From NCBI RefSeq assembly GCF_000299575.1, contig NZ_AMGO01000021.1:124001-188000 (forward strand): DNA of 64,000 nucleotides, in the 5' to 3' direction. The stretch is from Oceaniovalibus guishaninsula JLT2003 (lineage in GTDB: Bacteria > Pseudomonadota > Alphaproteobacteria > Rhodobacterales > Rhodobacteraceae). Position numbers and translations under genes: made by a program. Each line of letters opens with the position of its first letter. Positions within the stretch are counted from its first letter, which is position 1. Of the stretch, positions 37,046 to 45,746 are shown in pieces. A model generated the notes under the pieces. That model was not told the origin of the DNA. It was given only the letters and a program-made list of their open reading frames with translations, and did not search any database.

Positions 37046-37804
37046 ATGCAGGACATGGATGGCAAGGTGGTGCTGATCACCGGCGCAAGCCGGGGCATAG
37101 GTGAAGCCACGGCAAGGGTTTTTGCCGATTCCGGCGCCCGCGTCGTGCTGCTGGCGCGCAGCGCCGACGCCATCGGCGCGCTTGCCGGCGAACTGGGCGC
37201 CGACCGCGCCCTCGCCGTCACCTGCGACGTCAGCCGCTTCTGGGAAGTCGAAGCCGCCATAGGCGCCACCCTCCAGACCTTCGGCCGCCTCGATTTCCTG
37301 ATCAACAATGCGGGCGTCATAGACCCCATCGCCATGCTGTCGCGGGCCGATCCCGAGGCATGGAGTTCCTGTATAGATATCAACGTCAAAGGCGTGTTTC
37401 ACGGCATGCGTGCGGCGATGCCGGTGATGCTCGAACAACGCTCGGGCACGATCCTGACGGTCTCGTCCGGGGCGGCGCACAACGCGCTGGAAGGATGGTC
37501 GGCCTATTGCGCGTCCAAATCCGCCGCCGCGATGCTGACCGCCTGCGCCGACAAGGAAGGGCGCGGCCGGGGCCTGCGCGTCATGGGCCTGTCGCCCGGC
37601 ACCGTCGCCACGCAGATGCAGCGCGACATCCGGCAAAGCGGCGTCAATCCCGTCAGCCAGCTTGACTGGAGCGTCCACATCCCCCCCGACTGGCCCGCCC
37701 GCGCCCTGTTGTGGATGTGCGGCACCGATGCCGACGACTGGCTGGGCAAGGAGGTCTCGCTGCGCGACGACGCCATCCGCGCCCGCATCGGCCTGACCGC
37801 CTGA
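37046..37804 (+). CDS. SDR-family oxidoreductase
   Basis: Classical short-chain dehydrogenase, 252 residues. It has an intact cofactor motif TGASRGIG (about 12-19), NNAG (about 88-91), catalytic Ser (VSSGAAH, near 138) and YxxxK in YCASKSA (about 153-159). The strong site AGGAGGG precedes ATG 37046. The enoyl-CoA hydratase gene starts one base after its stop, so the two form a unit probably acting in acyl-CoA or acid catabolism; substrate unknown. Phased direct repeats lie upstream. Confidence 0.9.
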   Translation: MQDMDGKVVLITGASRGIGEATARVFADSGARVVLLARSADAIGALAGELGADRALAVTCDVSRFWEVEAAIGATLQTFGRLDFLINNAGVIDPIAMLSRADPEAWSSCIDINVKGVFHGMRAAMPVMLEQRSGTILTVSSGAAHNALEGWSAYCASKSAAAMLTACADKEGRGRGLRVMGLSPGTVATQMQRDIRQSGVNPVSQLDWSVHIPPDWPARALLWMCGTDADDWLGKEVSLRDDAIRARIGLTA

Positions 37805-37805
37805 C

Positions 37806-38435
37806 ATGGGCGACGGTCGCATCACCGCCACCCGCCAAGGCGGCATCCTGCGCCTGACCCTCGACCGCCCCGACAAGGCCAATGCCCTGACCGCGGCGAT
37901 GCTGACGGCGTTGCTGGCCGAATTGCGCAACGCGACCGAAGCCGACCGCGCCGTCGTTCTTGCAGGCGCAGGCGGCACGTTCAGCGCCGGGGCCGATCTG
38001 GGCGAAGCCGCCGACGGGCTGGCGACTTCGGGCTTGTGGGAAGACGTGTCGCGCGCCGTGGCCGACCTTCCCGGCCTTAGCATTGCGGCGCTGAACGGAC
38101 CCTGCGCCGGCGGGGCGATGGGCATGGCGCTGGCCTGCGACCTGCGGATCGCCACACGGCAGGCCCGGTTCTTCTATCCGGTCCTGCGGCTGGGCTATCT
38201 GCCGCAACCCTCCGATCCGGCGCGGCTGGCCGCGCTGGTCGGCCCTGCCCGCGCCAGACTGATCCTGCTGGGCGGTGCCCGCATCGACGCCGCCGAGGCG
38301 CTGACGATCGGCCTTGTGGACAGGCTTTGCGACGATCCGGACGCCGCCGTGGACGAGCTTTCGGCGGCCGCCATCGCCGCCCCGCCGGGCCACCTTCGGG
38401 CGATCGGGGCGATGATACCGGACATCCGCCCGTGA
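37806..38435 (+). CDS. short enoyl-CoA hydratase/isomerase family protein
   Basis: Crotonase-fold protein, 209 residues, shorter than the usual 255-265. Oxyanion-hole segments are present (GTFSAGADL near 60 and GPCAGGAMGMAL near 99). The position of the first catalytic glutamate of hydratases (normally in a PEV-type motif) reads FYPVLRLG, so that residue is missing. The C-terminal helical part is reduced. It may be a different crotonase activity (isomerase, hydrolase or lyase) or inactive. It is coupled to the upstream SDR (1-base gap) and to the downstream nitrilase-family gene (GTGA overlap). Confidence 0.8.
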   Translation: MGDGRITATRQGGILRLTLDRPDKANALTAAMLTALLAELRNATEADRAVVLAGAGGTFSAGADLGEAADGLATSGLWEDVSRAVADLPGLSIAALNGPCAGGAMGMALACDLRIATRQARFFYPVLRLGYLPQPSDPARLAALVGPARARLILLGGARIDAAEALTIGLVDRLCDDPDAAVDELSAAAIAAPPGHLRAIGAMIPDIRP

Positions 38436-39289
38436 CCGCGCTTCAGCTGTGCCTTGCGCAGATGACATCGGCCGACAACCATGCCGACAACATCGCCTGG
38501 ATGCGCGAGGCCGCATCGCGGGCCGCGAAAGACGGGGCGCAACTGCTGGCCCTGCCCGAAGTCGCCGGCCTGATGAACCGCGACCCCGAACAATCCCGGC
38601 GTCAGGTCACGACCCATGCGGCGGACCCGTTCGTCGCGGCCTGCCGCAAAGAAGCCGCCCGGCACCGCCTCTGGATCCATACCGGATCGACCCCGGTTCT
38701 TGCGCCCGGCGGCGACCGCTATCTCAACCATGCGGACCTGATCGGGCCGGATGGCGGCATCGTCGCATCCTACGACAAGATCCACCTGTTCGACGTGTTC
38801 CTCGAAGGACGCCCCCCGACAGGCGAATCGCGGCGATTCGCCGCCGGGGCCCGCGCCGTTCTGGCCGGCACGCCCTGGGGGCTGGCCGGGTTGAGTATCT
38901 GCTACGATCTGCGCTTTCCGCAGCTTTATCGCGACTATGCCCGCGCCGGTGCGGTGTTGCTGTTCGTGCCCTCGGCCTTCACCGTCCCGACCGGCCGCGC
39001 CCATTGGGAGGTTCTGCTGAGGGCCCGTGCCATCGAGACGGGCGCCTTCGTCATCGCCGCGGCGCAGGTCGGCCCCCATGCGGACGGACGGCGGACCTGG
39101 GGACATGCCATGGTCGTGTCGCCATGGGGCGAGGTGCTGGTCGATATGGGTGGCGACGATCCGGGCCTTGCCACGGTCGATCTCGACCTGGCTGCCGTGG
39201 ATGCCGCCCGGCGGCAAATCCCGTCCCTGCAAGGCGACCGGCCCTATGGTCTGGACCGACCTGTTGCCGTGGACGGACCGGCGGGGTAA
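38432..39289 (+). CDS. carbon-nitrogen hydrolase (Nit1-like amidase)
   Basis: Nitrilase-superfamily amidase, 285 residues. The catalytic triad is visible: Glu in LLALPEVAG (about 43), Lys in YDKIHLFD (about 112) and Cys in SICYDLRFPQLYR (about 154). The latter extended motif and the overall sequence match the Nit1/NitFhit branch, which hydrolyses deaminated glutathione; that assignment is by family resemblance. The start is a GTG at 38432 overlapping the upstream stop. It ends 9 bases before kdsA. Confidence 0.88.
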   Translation: MTALQLCLAQMTSADNHADNIAWMREAASRAAKDGAQLLALPEVAGLMNRDPEQSRRQVTTHAADPFVAACRKEAARHRLWIHTGSTPVLAPGGDRYLNHADLIGPDGGIVASYDKIHLFDVFLEGRPPTGESRRFAAGARAVLAGTPWGLAGLSICYDLRFPQLYRDYARAGAVLLFVPSAFTVPTGRAHWEVLLRARAIETGAFVIAAAQVGPHADGRRTWGHAMVVSPWGEVLVDMGGDDPGLATVDLDLAAVDAARRQIPSLQGDRPYGLDRPVAVDGPAG

Positions 39290-39298
39290 GCGGCGCGC

Positions 39299-40168
39299 AT
39301 GACCGATATGCCCCTTCACCCGGAAATCCAGCCGCGCATCGTCCGCATCGGGACGATAGACGTGGGCGGTGACGCGCCCATCGCCCTGATCACCGGGCCG
39401 TGCCAACTGGAAAGCCTTGATCATGCGCGGATGATGGCGGACCGAATCTCCACGGCCTGCGCGCCCACGGGGACGCGGTTCATCTTCAAGGCCAGTTACG
39501 ACAAGGCGAACCGATCCTCCATCGGCACCCGGCGCGGTCTGGGGATCGAGGCGGGGCTGGAGATTCTGGGCCGCATCCGCGAGGAATTCGACTGTCCGGT
39601 CCTCACCGACGTGCATCTTCCCGATCATTGCGCGCGCGCGGCCGAGGTTTGCGACGTTCTGCAAATCCCCGCCTTCCTGTCGCGCCAGACCGACCTGCTA
39701 CTGGCGGCCGGCGAAACCGGGGCGGCGGTCAACGTCAAGAAAGGGCAGTTCCTGGCGCCCTGGGACATGGCGAATGTCGCCGCCAAGATCGAAAGCACCG
39801 GCAATGCGCGCATCCTGCTCTGCGAACGCGGCACGTCGTTCGGCTATAACACCCTTGTCAGCGATTTCAGGGCCTTGCCGATCATGGCGCGGACGGGCTG
39901 GCCGGTGGTCTTCGACGCGACCCACTCGGTGCAGCAGCCGGGCGGCATAGGCGCGACCAGCGGCGGGCAGCGCGAATTCGCGCCTGTTCTCGCCACGGCG
40001 GCCTGCGCAATCGGCGTTGCCGCGCTGTTCATCGAAACGCATCAGGATCCCGACCGCGCGCCGTCCGACGGGCCGAACATGATCCCGGTGGACCGGATGG
40101 AGCCGCTGATCGCCCGCCTGCGCGCCTTCGACGATCTGGCCAAGGGACGGACGGGGGCGCAGACCTGA
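39299..40168 (+). CDS. kdsA: 3-deoxy-8-phosphooctulonate synthase
   Basis: Condenses arabinose-5-phosphate with phosphoenolpyruvate to KDO-8-phosphate, the precursor of KDO in LPS and capsules. The 289-residue protein has the family segments ITGPCQLES (about 31-39), FKASYDKANRSS (about 62-73), LTDVHLPD and NVKKGQFLAPWDM (about 141-153), and DATHSVQQPGG near 200. It sits among nucleotide-sugar genes rather than with lpx or kdsB genes, and is followed by rfbC after one base. KDO may therefore be used for the capsule here. Confidence 0.96.
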   Translation: MTDMPLHPEIQPRIVRIGTIDVGGDAPIALITGPCQLESLDHARMMADRISTACAPTGTRFIFKASYDKANRSSIGTRRGLGIEAGLEILGRIREEFDCPVLTDVHLPDHCARAAEVCDVLQIPAFLSRQTDLLLAAGETGAAVNVKKGQFLAPWDMANVAAKIESTGNARILLCERGTSFGYNTLVSDFRALPIMARTGWPVVFDATHSVQQPGGIGATSGGQREFAPVLATAACAIGVAALFIETHQDPDRAPSDGPNMIPVDRMEPLIARLRAFDDLAKGRTGAQT

Positions 40169-40169
40169 C

Positions 40170-40736
40170 ATGCAGATCGAACAGACCGCACTGGACGGCG
40201 TGCTGATCCTGACGCCGCGCCGCCACGGCGATGCGCGCGGCTGGTTCGCCGAAAGCTGGAACCGCGCGACGCTGGCCGAACACGGCATCACGACGGATTG
40301 GGTGCAGGACAACCATTCCTTCTCGGCCCGCGCGGGAACGGTGCGGGGTCTGCACTACCAATCGCCGCCTGCCGCCCAGGCCAAGCTGGTCCGCTGCGCG
40401 CGCGGCGCACTGACCGATGTGGCGGTCGATTTCCGTTCCGGCAGCGCGACGTTCGGCCGATGGGTCGCTGTCGATCTGACCGAGGAGGACGGCCGCCAAC
40501 TGCTGATCCCCCAAGGGTTCCTGCACGGTTTCGTCACCCGCAAGGATGCGACCGAGATCGCCTATAAATGCTCGGCCCCCTATTCGCCGCGGCATGACGG
40601 CGCGGTGCGCTGGGACGATCCGGCCATCGGCATCGACTGGCGCATCGACCCCGCCGATGCCATCCTGTCGGCCAAGGACGCGGCGGCCCCGCTGCTGAAC
40701 GAGGTGGAAAGCCCCTTCGTCACCGCCGATGCGTAG
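40170..40736 (+). CDS. rfbC: dTDP-4-dehydrorhamnose 3,5-epimerase
   Basis: Cupin-fold epimerase of the RmlC family, 188 residues. The catalytic histidine lies in TVRGLHYQ (about 58-65), supported by DNHSFSA, a DVAVDFR segment and [20 protein letters not shown] near the C-terminus with the family tyrosine. The other dTDP-rhamnose genes (rfbA, rfbB, rfbD) are absent from the window, so it may act on a related 4-keto sugar. Its last 8 bases overlap the next gene. Confidence 0.92.
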   Translation: MQIEQTALDGVLILTPRRHGDARGWFAESWNRATLAEHGITTDWVQDNHSFSARAGTVRGLHYQSPPAAQAKLVRCARGALTDVAVDFRSGSATFGRWVAVDLTEEDGRQLLIPQGFLHGFVTRKDATEIAYKCSAPYSPRHDGAVRWDDPAIGIDWRIDPADAILSAKDAAAPLLNEVESPFVTADA

Positions 40737-41745
40737 TGCGTTCATCACCGGGACGGCCGGATTCGTCGGATTCCATCTGGCCCGGCGCCTTCTTGACGAT
40801 GGCTGGAACGTCGCCGGCTTCGACGGGATGACCGACTATTACGATGTCACGCTAAAACGGCGGCGGCACGAAGCGTTGTCGCGATTTGACCGGTTCACCG
40901 CGACCGAGGCGTTGCTGGAGGATCGCGCGGCCCTGGCCCGTGCCGCCGACGCTGCGCGACCCGACGTGATCGTCCATCTGGCCGCGCAGGCCGGCGTGCG
41001 CTACAGCCTCGACAATCCGCGCGCTTATGTGGAAACGAACGTCACCGGCACCTTCAACGTGATGGAGATCGCCCGCGACCATGCGGTCCGCCACCTTCTG
41101 ATGGCCTCGACCAGTTCCGTCTATGGCGCCAATACCGATCTTCCCTATGCCGAAACCGACAAGGCCGACCACCCGCTGACGATCTATGCCGCGACCAAGA
41201 AGGCGAACGAGGCGATGGGTCATGCCTGGTCGCATCTGCATGACCTGCCGACCACGATGTTTCGCTTCTTCACGGTCTACGGCCCGTGGGGACGGCCCGA
41301 CATGGCCTATTTCAAGTTCGCCCGCGCCATCCTGACGGGGGAACCCATCGACATCTACAATCACGGCAAGATGTGGCGCGACTTCACCTATGTGGACGAT
41401 CTGGTGCGCGGTATCGCGCTGCTGATCGACGCCGTTCCGCCCCTGCCCGGACAGCGCGACGGGGCGTCTGTCGCGGGCGACACCCTGTCGCCGGTCGCCC
41501 CGTGGCGGGTGGTGAATATCGGCAACTCGGACAAGGTGCGTTTGATGGATTTCGTCGCCGCCATCGAAGAGGCGACGGGCCGCACGGCCATCCGCAACAT
41601 GATGCCGATGCAGCAGGGCGACGTTCCCGCCACATGGGCCGATGCCGCGCTGCTGGCGGCGCTGACCGGATACCGCCCGCAGACCGATTTCCGCGATGGC
41701 GTCGCCCGGTTCGTCGCGTGGTATCGCGACTATTACGGGCTGTGA
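40729..41745 (+). CDS. UDP-glucuronate 4-epimerase-like NAD-dependent epimerase
   Basis: Extended SDR sugar epimerase, 338 residues. The Rossmann motif [10 protein letters not shown] (about 8-17), STSSVYG (catalytic Ser region, about 125-131), and YAATKKANE (Tyr and Lys, about 148-156) are present. The [14 protein letters not shown] segment near 182 is characteristic of UDP-glucuronate epimerases, converting UDP-GlcA to UDP-GalA. ugd, which makes UDP-GlcA, is the convergent neighbour 4 bases away, which fits this substrate. The ATG lies inside the end of rfbC. Confidence 0.9.
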   Translation: MRSAFITGTAGFVGFHLARRLLDDGWNVAGFDGMTDYYDVTLKRRRHEALSRFDRFTATEALLEDRAALARAADAARPDVIVHLAAQAGVRYSLDNPRAYVETNVTGTFNVMEIARDHAVRHLLMASTSSVYGANTDLPYAETDKADHPLTIYAATKKANEAMGHAWSHLHDLPTTMFRFFTVYGPWGRPDMAYFKFARAILTGEPIDIYNHGKMWRDFTYVDDLVRGIALLIDAVPPLPGQRDGASVAGDTLSPVAPWRVVNIGNSDKVRLMDFVAAIEEATGRTAIRNMMPMQQGDVPATWADAALLAALTGYRPQTDFRDGVARFVAWYRDYYGL

Positions 41746-41749
41746 CGGA

Positions 41750-43072
41750 TCAGGCCGCGTTCATCGCGGCCCGCCCGACGGGGACATAGGCGTCGAACCC
41801 CGCATCCCGCGCGTCGTCCACCGAATAGATGTTGCGCAGATCGGCCATGTGCCGCGTCGCCATTTCGCCGGCGATACGGCCCAGATCCAGCGCGCGGAAC
41901 TCGTTCCATTCGGTCAGGATCACCAACAGATCGGCGTCCTTCGCGGCGGCATAGGCATCGTCGCACCAGGTTACGCCGGGCAGCAGCGCCTCGCCCTCGT
42001 GGCGGCCCTGGGGATCGGTGACGCGCACCTTCGCGCCGCCGCCCACGAGGGCCGGAACAATGGTCAGCGACGGTGCATCGCGCATGTCGTCGGTGTTGGG
42101 CTTGAACGTCACGCCCAGCACCGCGACCGTCTTGCCATTGAACGAACCGCCGCAAAGATCGCGCAGCTTGTCGATCATCCGGCGCTTGGCGTCCTCGTTC
42201 ACCTCGATCACCGTCTCGGTGATGCGCATGGGGCGGCCATGTTCCTGACCGATCCGGGCCAAAGCCTTGGTATCCTTGGGAAAGCACGACCCGCCATAGC
42301 CGGGGCCGGCATGCAGGAACTTGTTGCCGATACGGTTGTCCAGCCCGATGCCGCGGCTGACCTGCTTGATGTCCGCCCCGACCGCCTCGCACAGTGCCGC
42401 AATCTCGTTGATGAAGGTGATCTTGGTCGCCAGAAAGGCGTTCGCGGCGTATTTGATCATCTCGGCCGATTCCAGATCGGTCACGAGGATCGGAAATTCG
42501 CGAAGGAAAAGAGGGCGATAGATGTCGGCCATGATCTGGCCGGCGCGTTCGGTCTGGACGCCGACGACGACGCGGTCGGGGCGCATGAAATCGTCAATGG
42601 CGGCCCCTTCGCGCAGGAATTCGGGGTTGCTGGCCACGTCGAAGTCCAGGGTCGGATTCGCGGCGCGGATCACCTCGGCCACCTTGCGATTGGTGCCGAC
42701 GGGAACGGTGGATTTCGTAACGATAACAACGGGTCCCTCGACAGCGCGGGCGACTTCGTCGGCGGCGGCCATGACGTAGGTCAGGTCGGCGTGGCCGTCA
42801 CCTCGGCGGGTGGGGGTGCCGACGGCGATGAAGACGGCCTGCGCGCCCTTGAGGGCGGCGGCCAGGTCGGTGGTGAACCGAAGCCGCCCGGCATCGACGT
42901 TCCGCGACATCAGATCCTCGAGTCCCGGTTCGTAGATCGGCACCTCGCCCGCGTTCAAGCGTTTGATCTTGCTTGCATCCTTGTCCACGCAGACGACATC
43001 GTGGCCGAAATCGGAAAAGCAGATACCAGAGACGAGGCCGACATAGCCGGTCCCGATCATGACGATGCGCAT
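41750..43072 (-). CDS. ugd: UDP-glucose 6-dehydrogenase
   Basis: Oxidises UDP-glucose to UDP-glucuronate with two NAD+. The 440-residue protein has the N-terminal NAD motif GTGYVGLVSG (about 7-16), the KSTVPVGT segment (about 120-127), catalytic Cys in GYGGSCFPKDT (about 256-266) and the NEFRALD region near the C-terminus. The ATG start at 43072 leaves a 110-base gap to the upstream gene, containing four 11-bp-phased repeats. It supplies UDP-GlcA for the convergent 4-epimerase and the capsule. Confidence 0.97.
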   Translation of the reverse strand: MRIVMIGTGYVGLVSGICFSDFGHDVVCVDKDASKIKRLNAGEVPIYEPGLEDLMSRNVDAGRLRFTTDLAAALKGAQAVFIAVGTPTRRGDGHADLTYVMAAADEVARAVEGPVVIVTKSTVPVGTNRKVAEVIRAANPTLDFDVASNPEFLREGAAIDDFMRPDRVVVGVQTERAGQIMADIYRPLFLREFPILVTDLESAEMIKYAANAFLATKITFINEIAALCEAVGADIKQVSRGIGLDNRIGNKFLHAGPGYGGSCFPKDTKALARIGQEHGRPMRITETVIEVNEDAKRRMIDKLRDLCGGSFNGKTVAVLGVTFKPNTDDMRDAPSLTIVPALVGGGAKVRVTDPQGRHEGEALLPGVTWCDDAYAAAKDADLLVILTEWNEFRALDLGRIAGEMATRHMADLRNIYSVDDARDAGFDAYVPVGRAAMNAA

Positions 43073-43128
43073 CGAAAACGTCCTTGTTCCGTTGTGGCGG
43101 CGGCGGCTGTGGCCACCCTGTTTCGGGG

Positions 43129-43168
43129 CATCGGATAAACGTAAGAGAAGCGTAAGACCAGCGTAGGA
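43129..43168 (-). promoter_or_regulatory. 11-bp-phased TCnnACG direct repeats upstream of ugd
   Basis: Read on the minus strand, TCCTACG, TCTTACG and TCTTACG are spaced exactly 11 bases apart (plus-strand 43162-43168, 43151-43157, 43140-43146). A fourth, weaker unit TCCGATG lies at 43129-43135. The array ends 56 bases before the ugd start. It matches in motif, period and unit number the array before the SDR gene at 36931, suggesting one response regulator controls both. Confidence 0.55.
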
Positions 43169-43182
43169 GCGGCCGCGCGGTT

Positions 43183-44130
43183 TCAGCGGATCGCCTTGCG
43201 CCGCAAAAGACCGCCAAGCCGTCCGTCGATGACCGCCAGCCCCGTACCGATCAGCGCCAGTCCGGCGATCTGCATGGCACCCAGCGATTCGCCCAGAAGG
43301 GTCACGCCGAGCGTTATGGCCGAGACGGGAATGAGGAACGTCACCAGCAACAGGTTCGTCGCGCCCGCGATCCCCAGAAGCCGGAAGTAGAGGATATAGG
43401 CCAACGCGGTCGAAAGGACCGCCAGCCCGACAATCGCCGCGACGGTCGTTGCCGAAGGCGCGGCCAGCGTCCAGGGGCGATCGACGATCAGCGCGGCGGG
43501 GCCGAGGATCAGGGTCGCGCCCGTCACCTGCCCCGCGGCCACGACGACCGGATCGACACCCAGCCGTCCGAATCGCCGCCCGAAGACCCCCGCCACGGCA
43601 TAGGACAGCGCGCCGCCCAGACAGGCGATCTGCGCCAGCACGTTGTCTTGCAGACCCGCCAGCGCACCGGGGCCGATCACCGCCACCACGCCCCCGAGGC
43701 CGAGCGCCATCCCCACCGCCTTGCGCCGGACTAGCCGTTCATCGGCCAGGAACAGTGCCGCGACGGCCATCGTGAAAAGCGGCGTCGTCGCGTTGAGGAT
43801 CGAAGCAAGGCCCGAGCCGATCGTCTGCTGGCCCCAGACGATCAGGCCGAAGGGAACCACATTGTTGAGAAGCCCCATAACGAGGAAGGCCAGCCATACC
43901 GACGCGTCACGCGGCAGCGGGCGGCCCAGAACCGCGACGGCAGCCCAGAGGACGGATGCCGCAAGCGAAACCCGCAGCAGCACGATGGTCAGCGTGGGCA
44001 GTTCGCGTACCGCCAGTTCGACGAAGAAGAACGATCCGCCCCAGAGGACCGACAGGACGACAAGCATCGCACAGGCGCCGGATCCCATCGGGCCGATGGC
44101 GGGGGCGGGTGGCTGGAGGGTTGCTGTCAT
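43183..44130 (-). CDS. EamA/DMT-family transporter
   Basis: Drug/metabolite transporter of the ten-helix EamA type, 315 residues with two EamA repeats (about 22-145 and 160-295). The first helix contains LSVLWGGSFFFVELAVREL, typical of the family, and a VPFGLIVWGQQTIGSGLASIL segment closes helix 4. The start is ATG 44130, with AAAGG eight bases upstream; a GTG at 44139 lies too close to that site. Substrate unknown. It lies upstream of ugd on the same strand and is divergent from manB. Confidence 0.85.
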   Translation of the reverse strand: MTATLQPPAPAIGPMGSGACAMLVVLSVLWGGSFFFVELAVRELPTLTIVLLRVSLAASVLWAAVAVLGRPLPRDASVWLAFLVMGLLNNVVPFGLIVWGQQTIGSGLASILNATTPLFTMAVAALFLADERLVRRKAVGMALGLGGVVAVIGPGALAGLQDNVLAQIACLGGALSYAVAGVFGRRFGRLGVDPVVVAAGQVTGATLILGPAALIVDRPWTLAAPSATTVAAIVGLAVLSTALAYILYFRLLGIAGATNLLLVTFLIPVSAITLGVTLLGESLGAMQIAGLALIGTGLAVIDGRLGGLLRRKAIR

Positions 44131-44268
44131 GGCGGGCACCTTTCGTCGGTTTCGGCCCAGCTTCGCCAGCGCCCTGCCGATACGCGACCCGAAAGCCGCG
44201 CATAGGGCGCTTTACGGCGCGGCGGCGATGGGACAGATTCATGCTTTGCCCTGCCCCCGGAGCGCGCC

Positions 44269-45648
44269 ATGCCCCCAAAGTTCGGAACCAGCGGCCTGCG
44301 CGGTCTGGCGGTGGAATTGACCGACAGCCTGATCGCCGCGCATGTGCGGGCCTTCGCGTCGGTCTGCGACAGCGGCGGCACGGTCTGCATCGGGCGCGAC
44401 CTGCGCGACAGTTCGCCCCGCATCGCCGCCGCCGTCGGTCAGGCCGCGCGGAAGGCGGGGCTGGACACGGTCGATTGCGGCCTGGTGCCGACGCCCGCGC
44501 TGGCGATGGCGGCGCTGGATGCGGGGGCCGGCGCGATCATGGTCACGGGTAGCCATATCCCGGCGGACCGCAACGGGCTGAAATTCTATACCCGCGCAGG
44601 CGAGATCACGAAGCAGGAGGAAGCGGCGATCACCGCGGCGCTGTCGGGCACCCCGCCCGCCGCTGACGGGACAGGCAGGGGATCCGACGATCCGCAGGCG
44701 GGTGCGCGGTTCGCGGCACGGTATGTCGATGCCTTCGGGGCGGGGGCGTTGACGGGCCGGCGCATTGGCATCTTCAGCCATTCTGCGGTGGGCCGCGACC
44801 TGCTGGCGGACATGCTGCGCGGTCTGGGGGCTGTGACGGTGGAGCTTGGCCGGTCCGACACGTTCATCCCCGTCGATACCGAAGCGGTGGATCCGGCGGC
44901 CAGGGCGCAACTGGCCGCGTGGACGTCCGAACACGATCTGCATGCGATCGCATCGACGGACGGCGACAGCGACCGCCCCATGCTGTGCGACGAAAAGGGC
45001 CGGATGATCGCCGGCGACGTCCTGGGACAGATCGTGGCCGAGACGCTGGGCGCGCGCACGGTGGTGACGCCGGTATCGTCGAATACGGGGGCCGAACGGA
45101 AGGGCTTCGATGCCGTCATCCGCACCCGGATCGGATCGCCCCATGTCATCGCCGCGATGCAGGACGCGATGCGCGACGGCGCCCTGAACGTCGCGGGATA
45201 CGAGGCGAATGGCGGCTTCCTGCTGGGATTCGCGGCCGATGCGCCGGGCGGAACGCTGTCGCCGCTGATGACGCGGGACAGCTTTCTTCCCATCGTCGCG
45301 GCGGGCGACGCCCCGCTGTCGCAGCGCGTCGGTGCCGAGCCTGCGCGCTTTACCGCGACGGACCGGGTGCAGGACGTGCCAACCAACCGGTCGCTGGCGC
45401 TGGTGGCGCGGCTGACGGACGACGGCGCCGCACGGTCGCAATTCGCCGGACGGGCCGGGCTGGCGGGGGGCATCCGGGCGGATGTCACCGACGGATTGCG
45501 TCTGACGGACGGGGACGGGAATATCATCCATCTGCGCCCCTCGGGCAACGCGCCGGAATTGCGCGTCTATGCCGAGGCGGACACGCCCGCCCGCGCCGAG
45601 ACCCTGCTGGCGCAGGGGATGGGGGCGGTGCGCGGCCTTGTCAGCTAG
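44269..45648 (+). CDS. manB: phosphomannomutase/phosphoglucomutase
   Basis: Alpha-D-phosphohexomutase making mannose-1-phosphate (and perhaps glucose-1-phosphate), 459 residues. The phosphoserine is Ser95 in TGSHIPADRNG, the metal loop is DGDSDRPM (Asp231, Asp233, Asp235), the sugar-binding loop is EANGGF (near 310), and the phosphate-binding loop RPSGNAPELR lies near 425. The N-terminal FGTSGLRG is intact. It provides the substrate of ManC (29237). It is transcribed alone, divergent from the EamA gene. Confidence 0.92.
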   Translation: MPPKFGTSGLRGLAVELTDSLIAAHVRAFASVCDSGGTVCIGRDLRDSSPRIAAAVGQAARKAGLDTVDCGLVPTPALAMAALDAGAGAIMVTGSHIPADRNGLKFYTRAGEITKQEEAAITAALSGTPPAADGTGRGSDDPQAGARFAARYVDAFGAGALTGRRIGIFSHSAVGRDLLADMLRGLGAVTVELGRSDTFIPVDTEAVDPAARAQLAAWTSEHDLHAIASTDGDSDRPMLCDEKGRMIAGDVLGQIVAETLGARTVVTPVSSNTGAERKGFDAVIRTRIGSPHVIAAMQDAMRDGALNVAGYEANGGFLLGFAADAPGGTLSPLMTRDSFLPIVAAGDAPLSQRVGAEPARFTATDRVQDVPTNRSLALVARLTDDGAARSQFAGRAGLAGGIRADVTDGLRLTDGDGNIIHLRPSGNAPELRVYAEADTPARAETLLAQGMGAVRGLVS

Positions 45649-45746
45649 GGCCGGGGCGGCGGCCGCCGGTTGCCATCGCGGGGCCGTTCTGAAATATCGG
45701 CGCGCACGAAGGACCGCGGACGCGGCATAACGGGATTCGGAACGCC

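Noticed and set aside
40170-40736. dTDP-rhamnose pathway
   Set aside because: Only the 3,5-epimerase is present; rfbA, rfbB and rfbD are not in the window, so rhamnose synthesis cannot be claimed.
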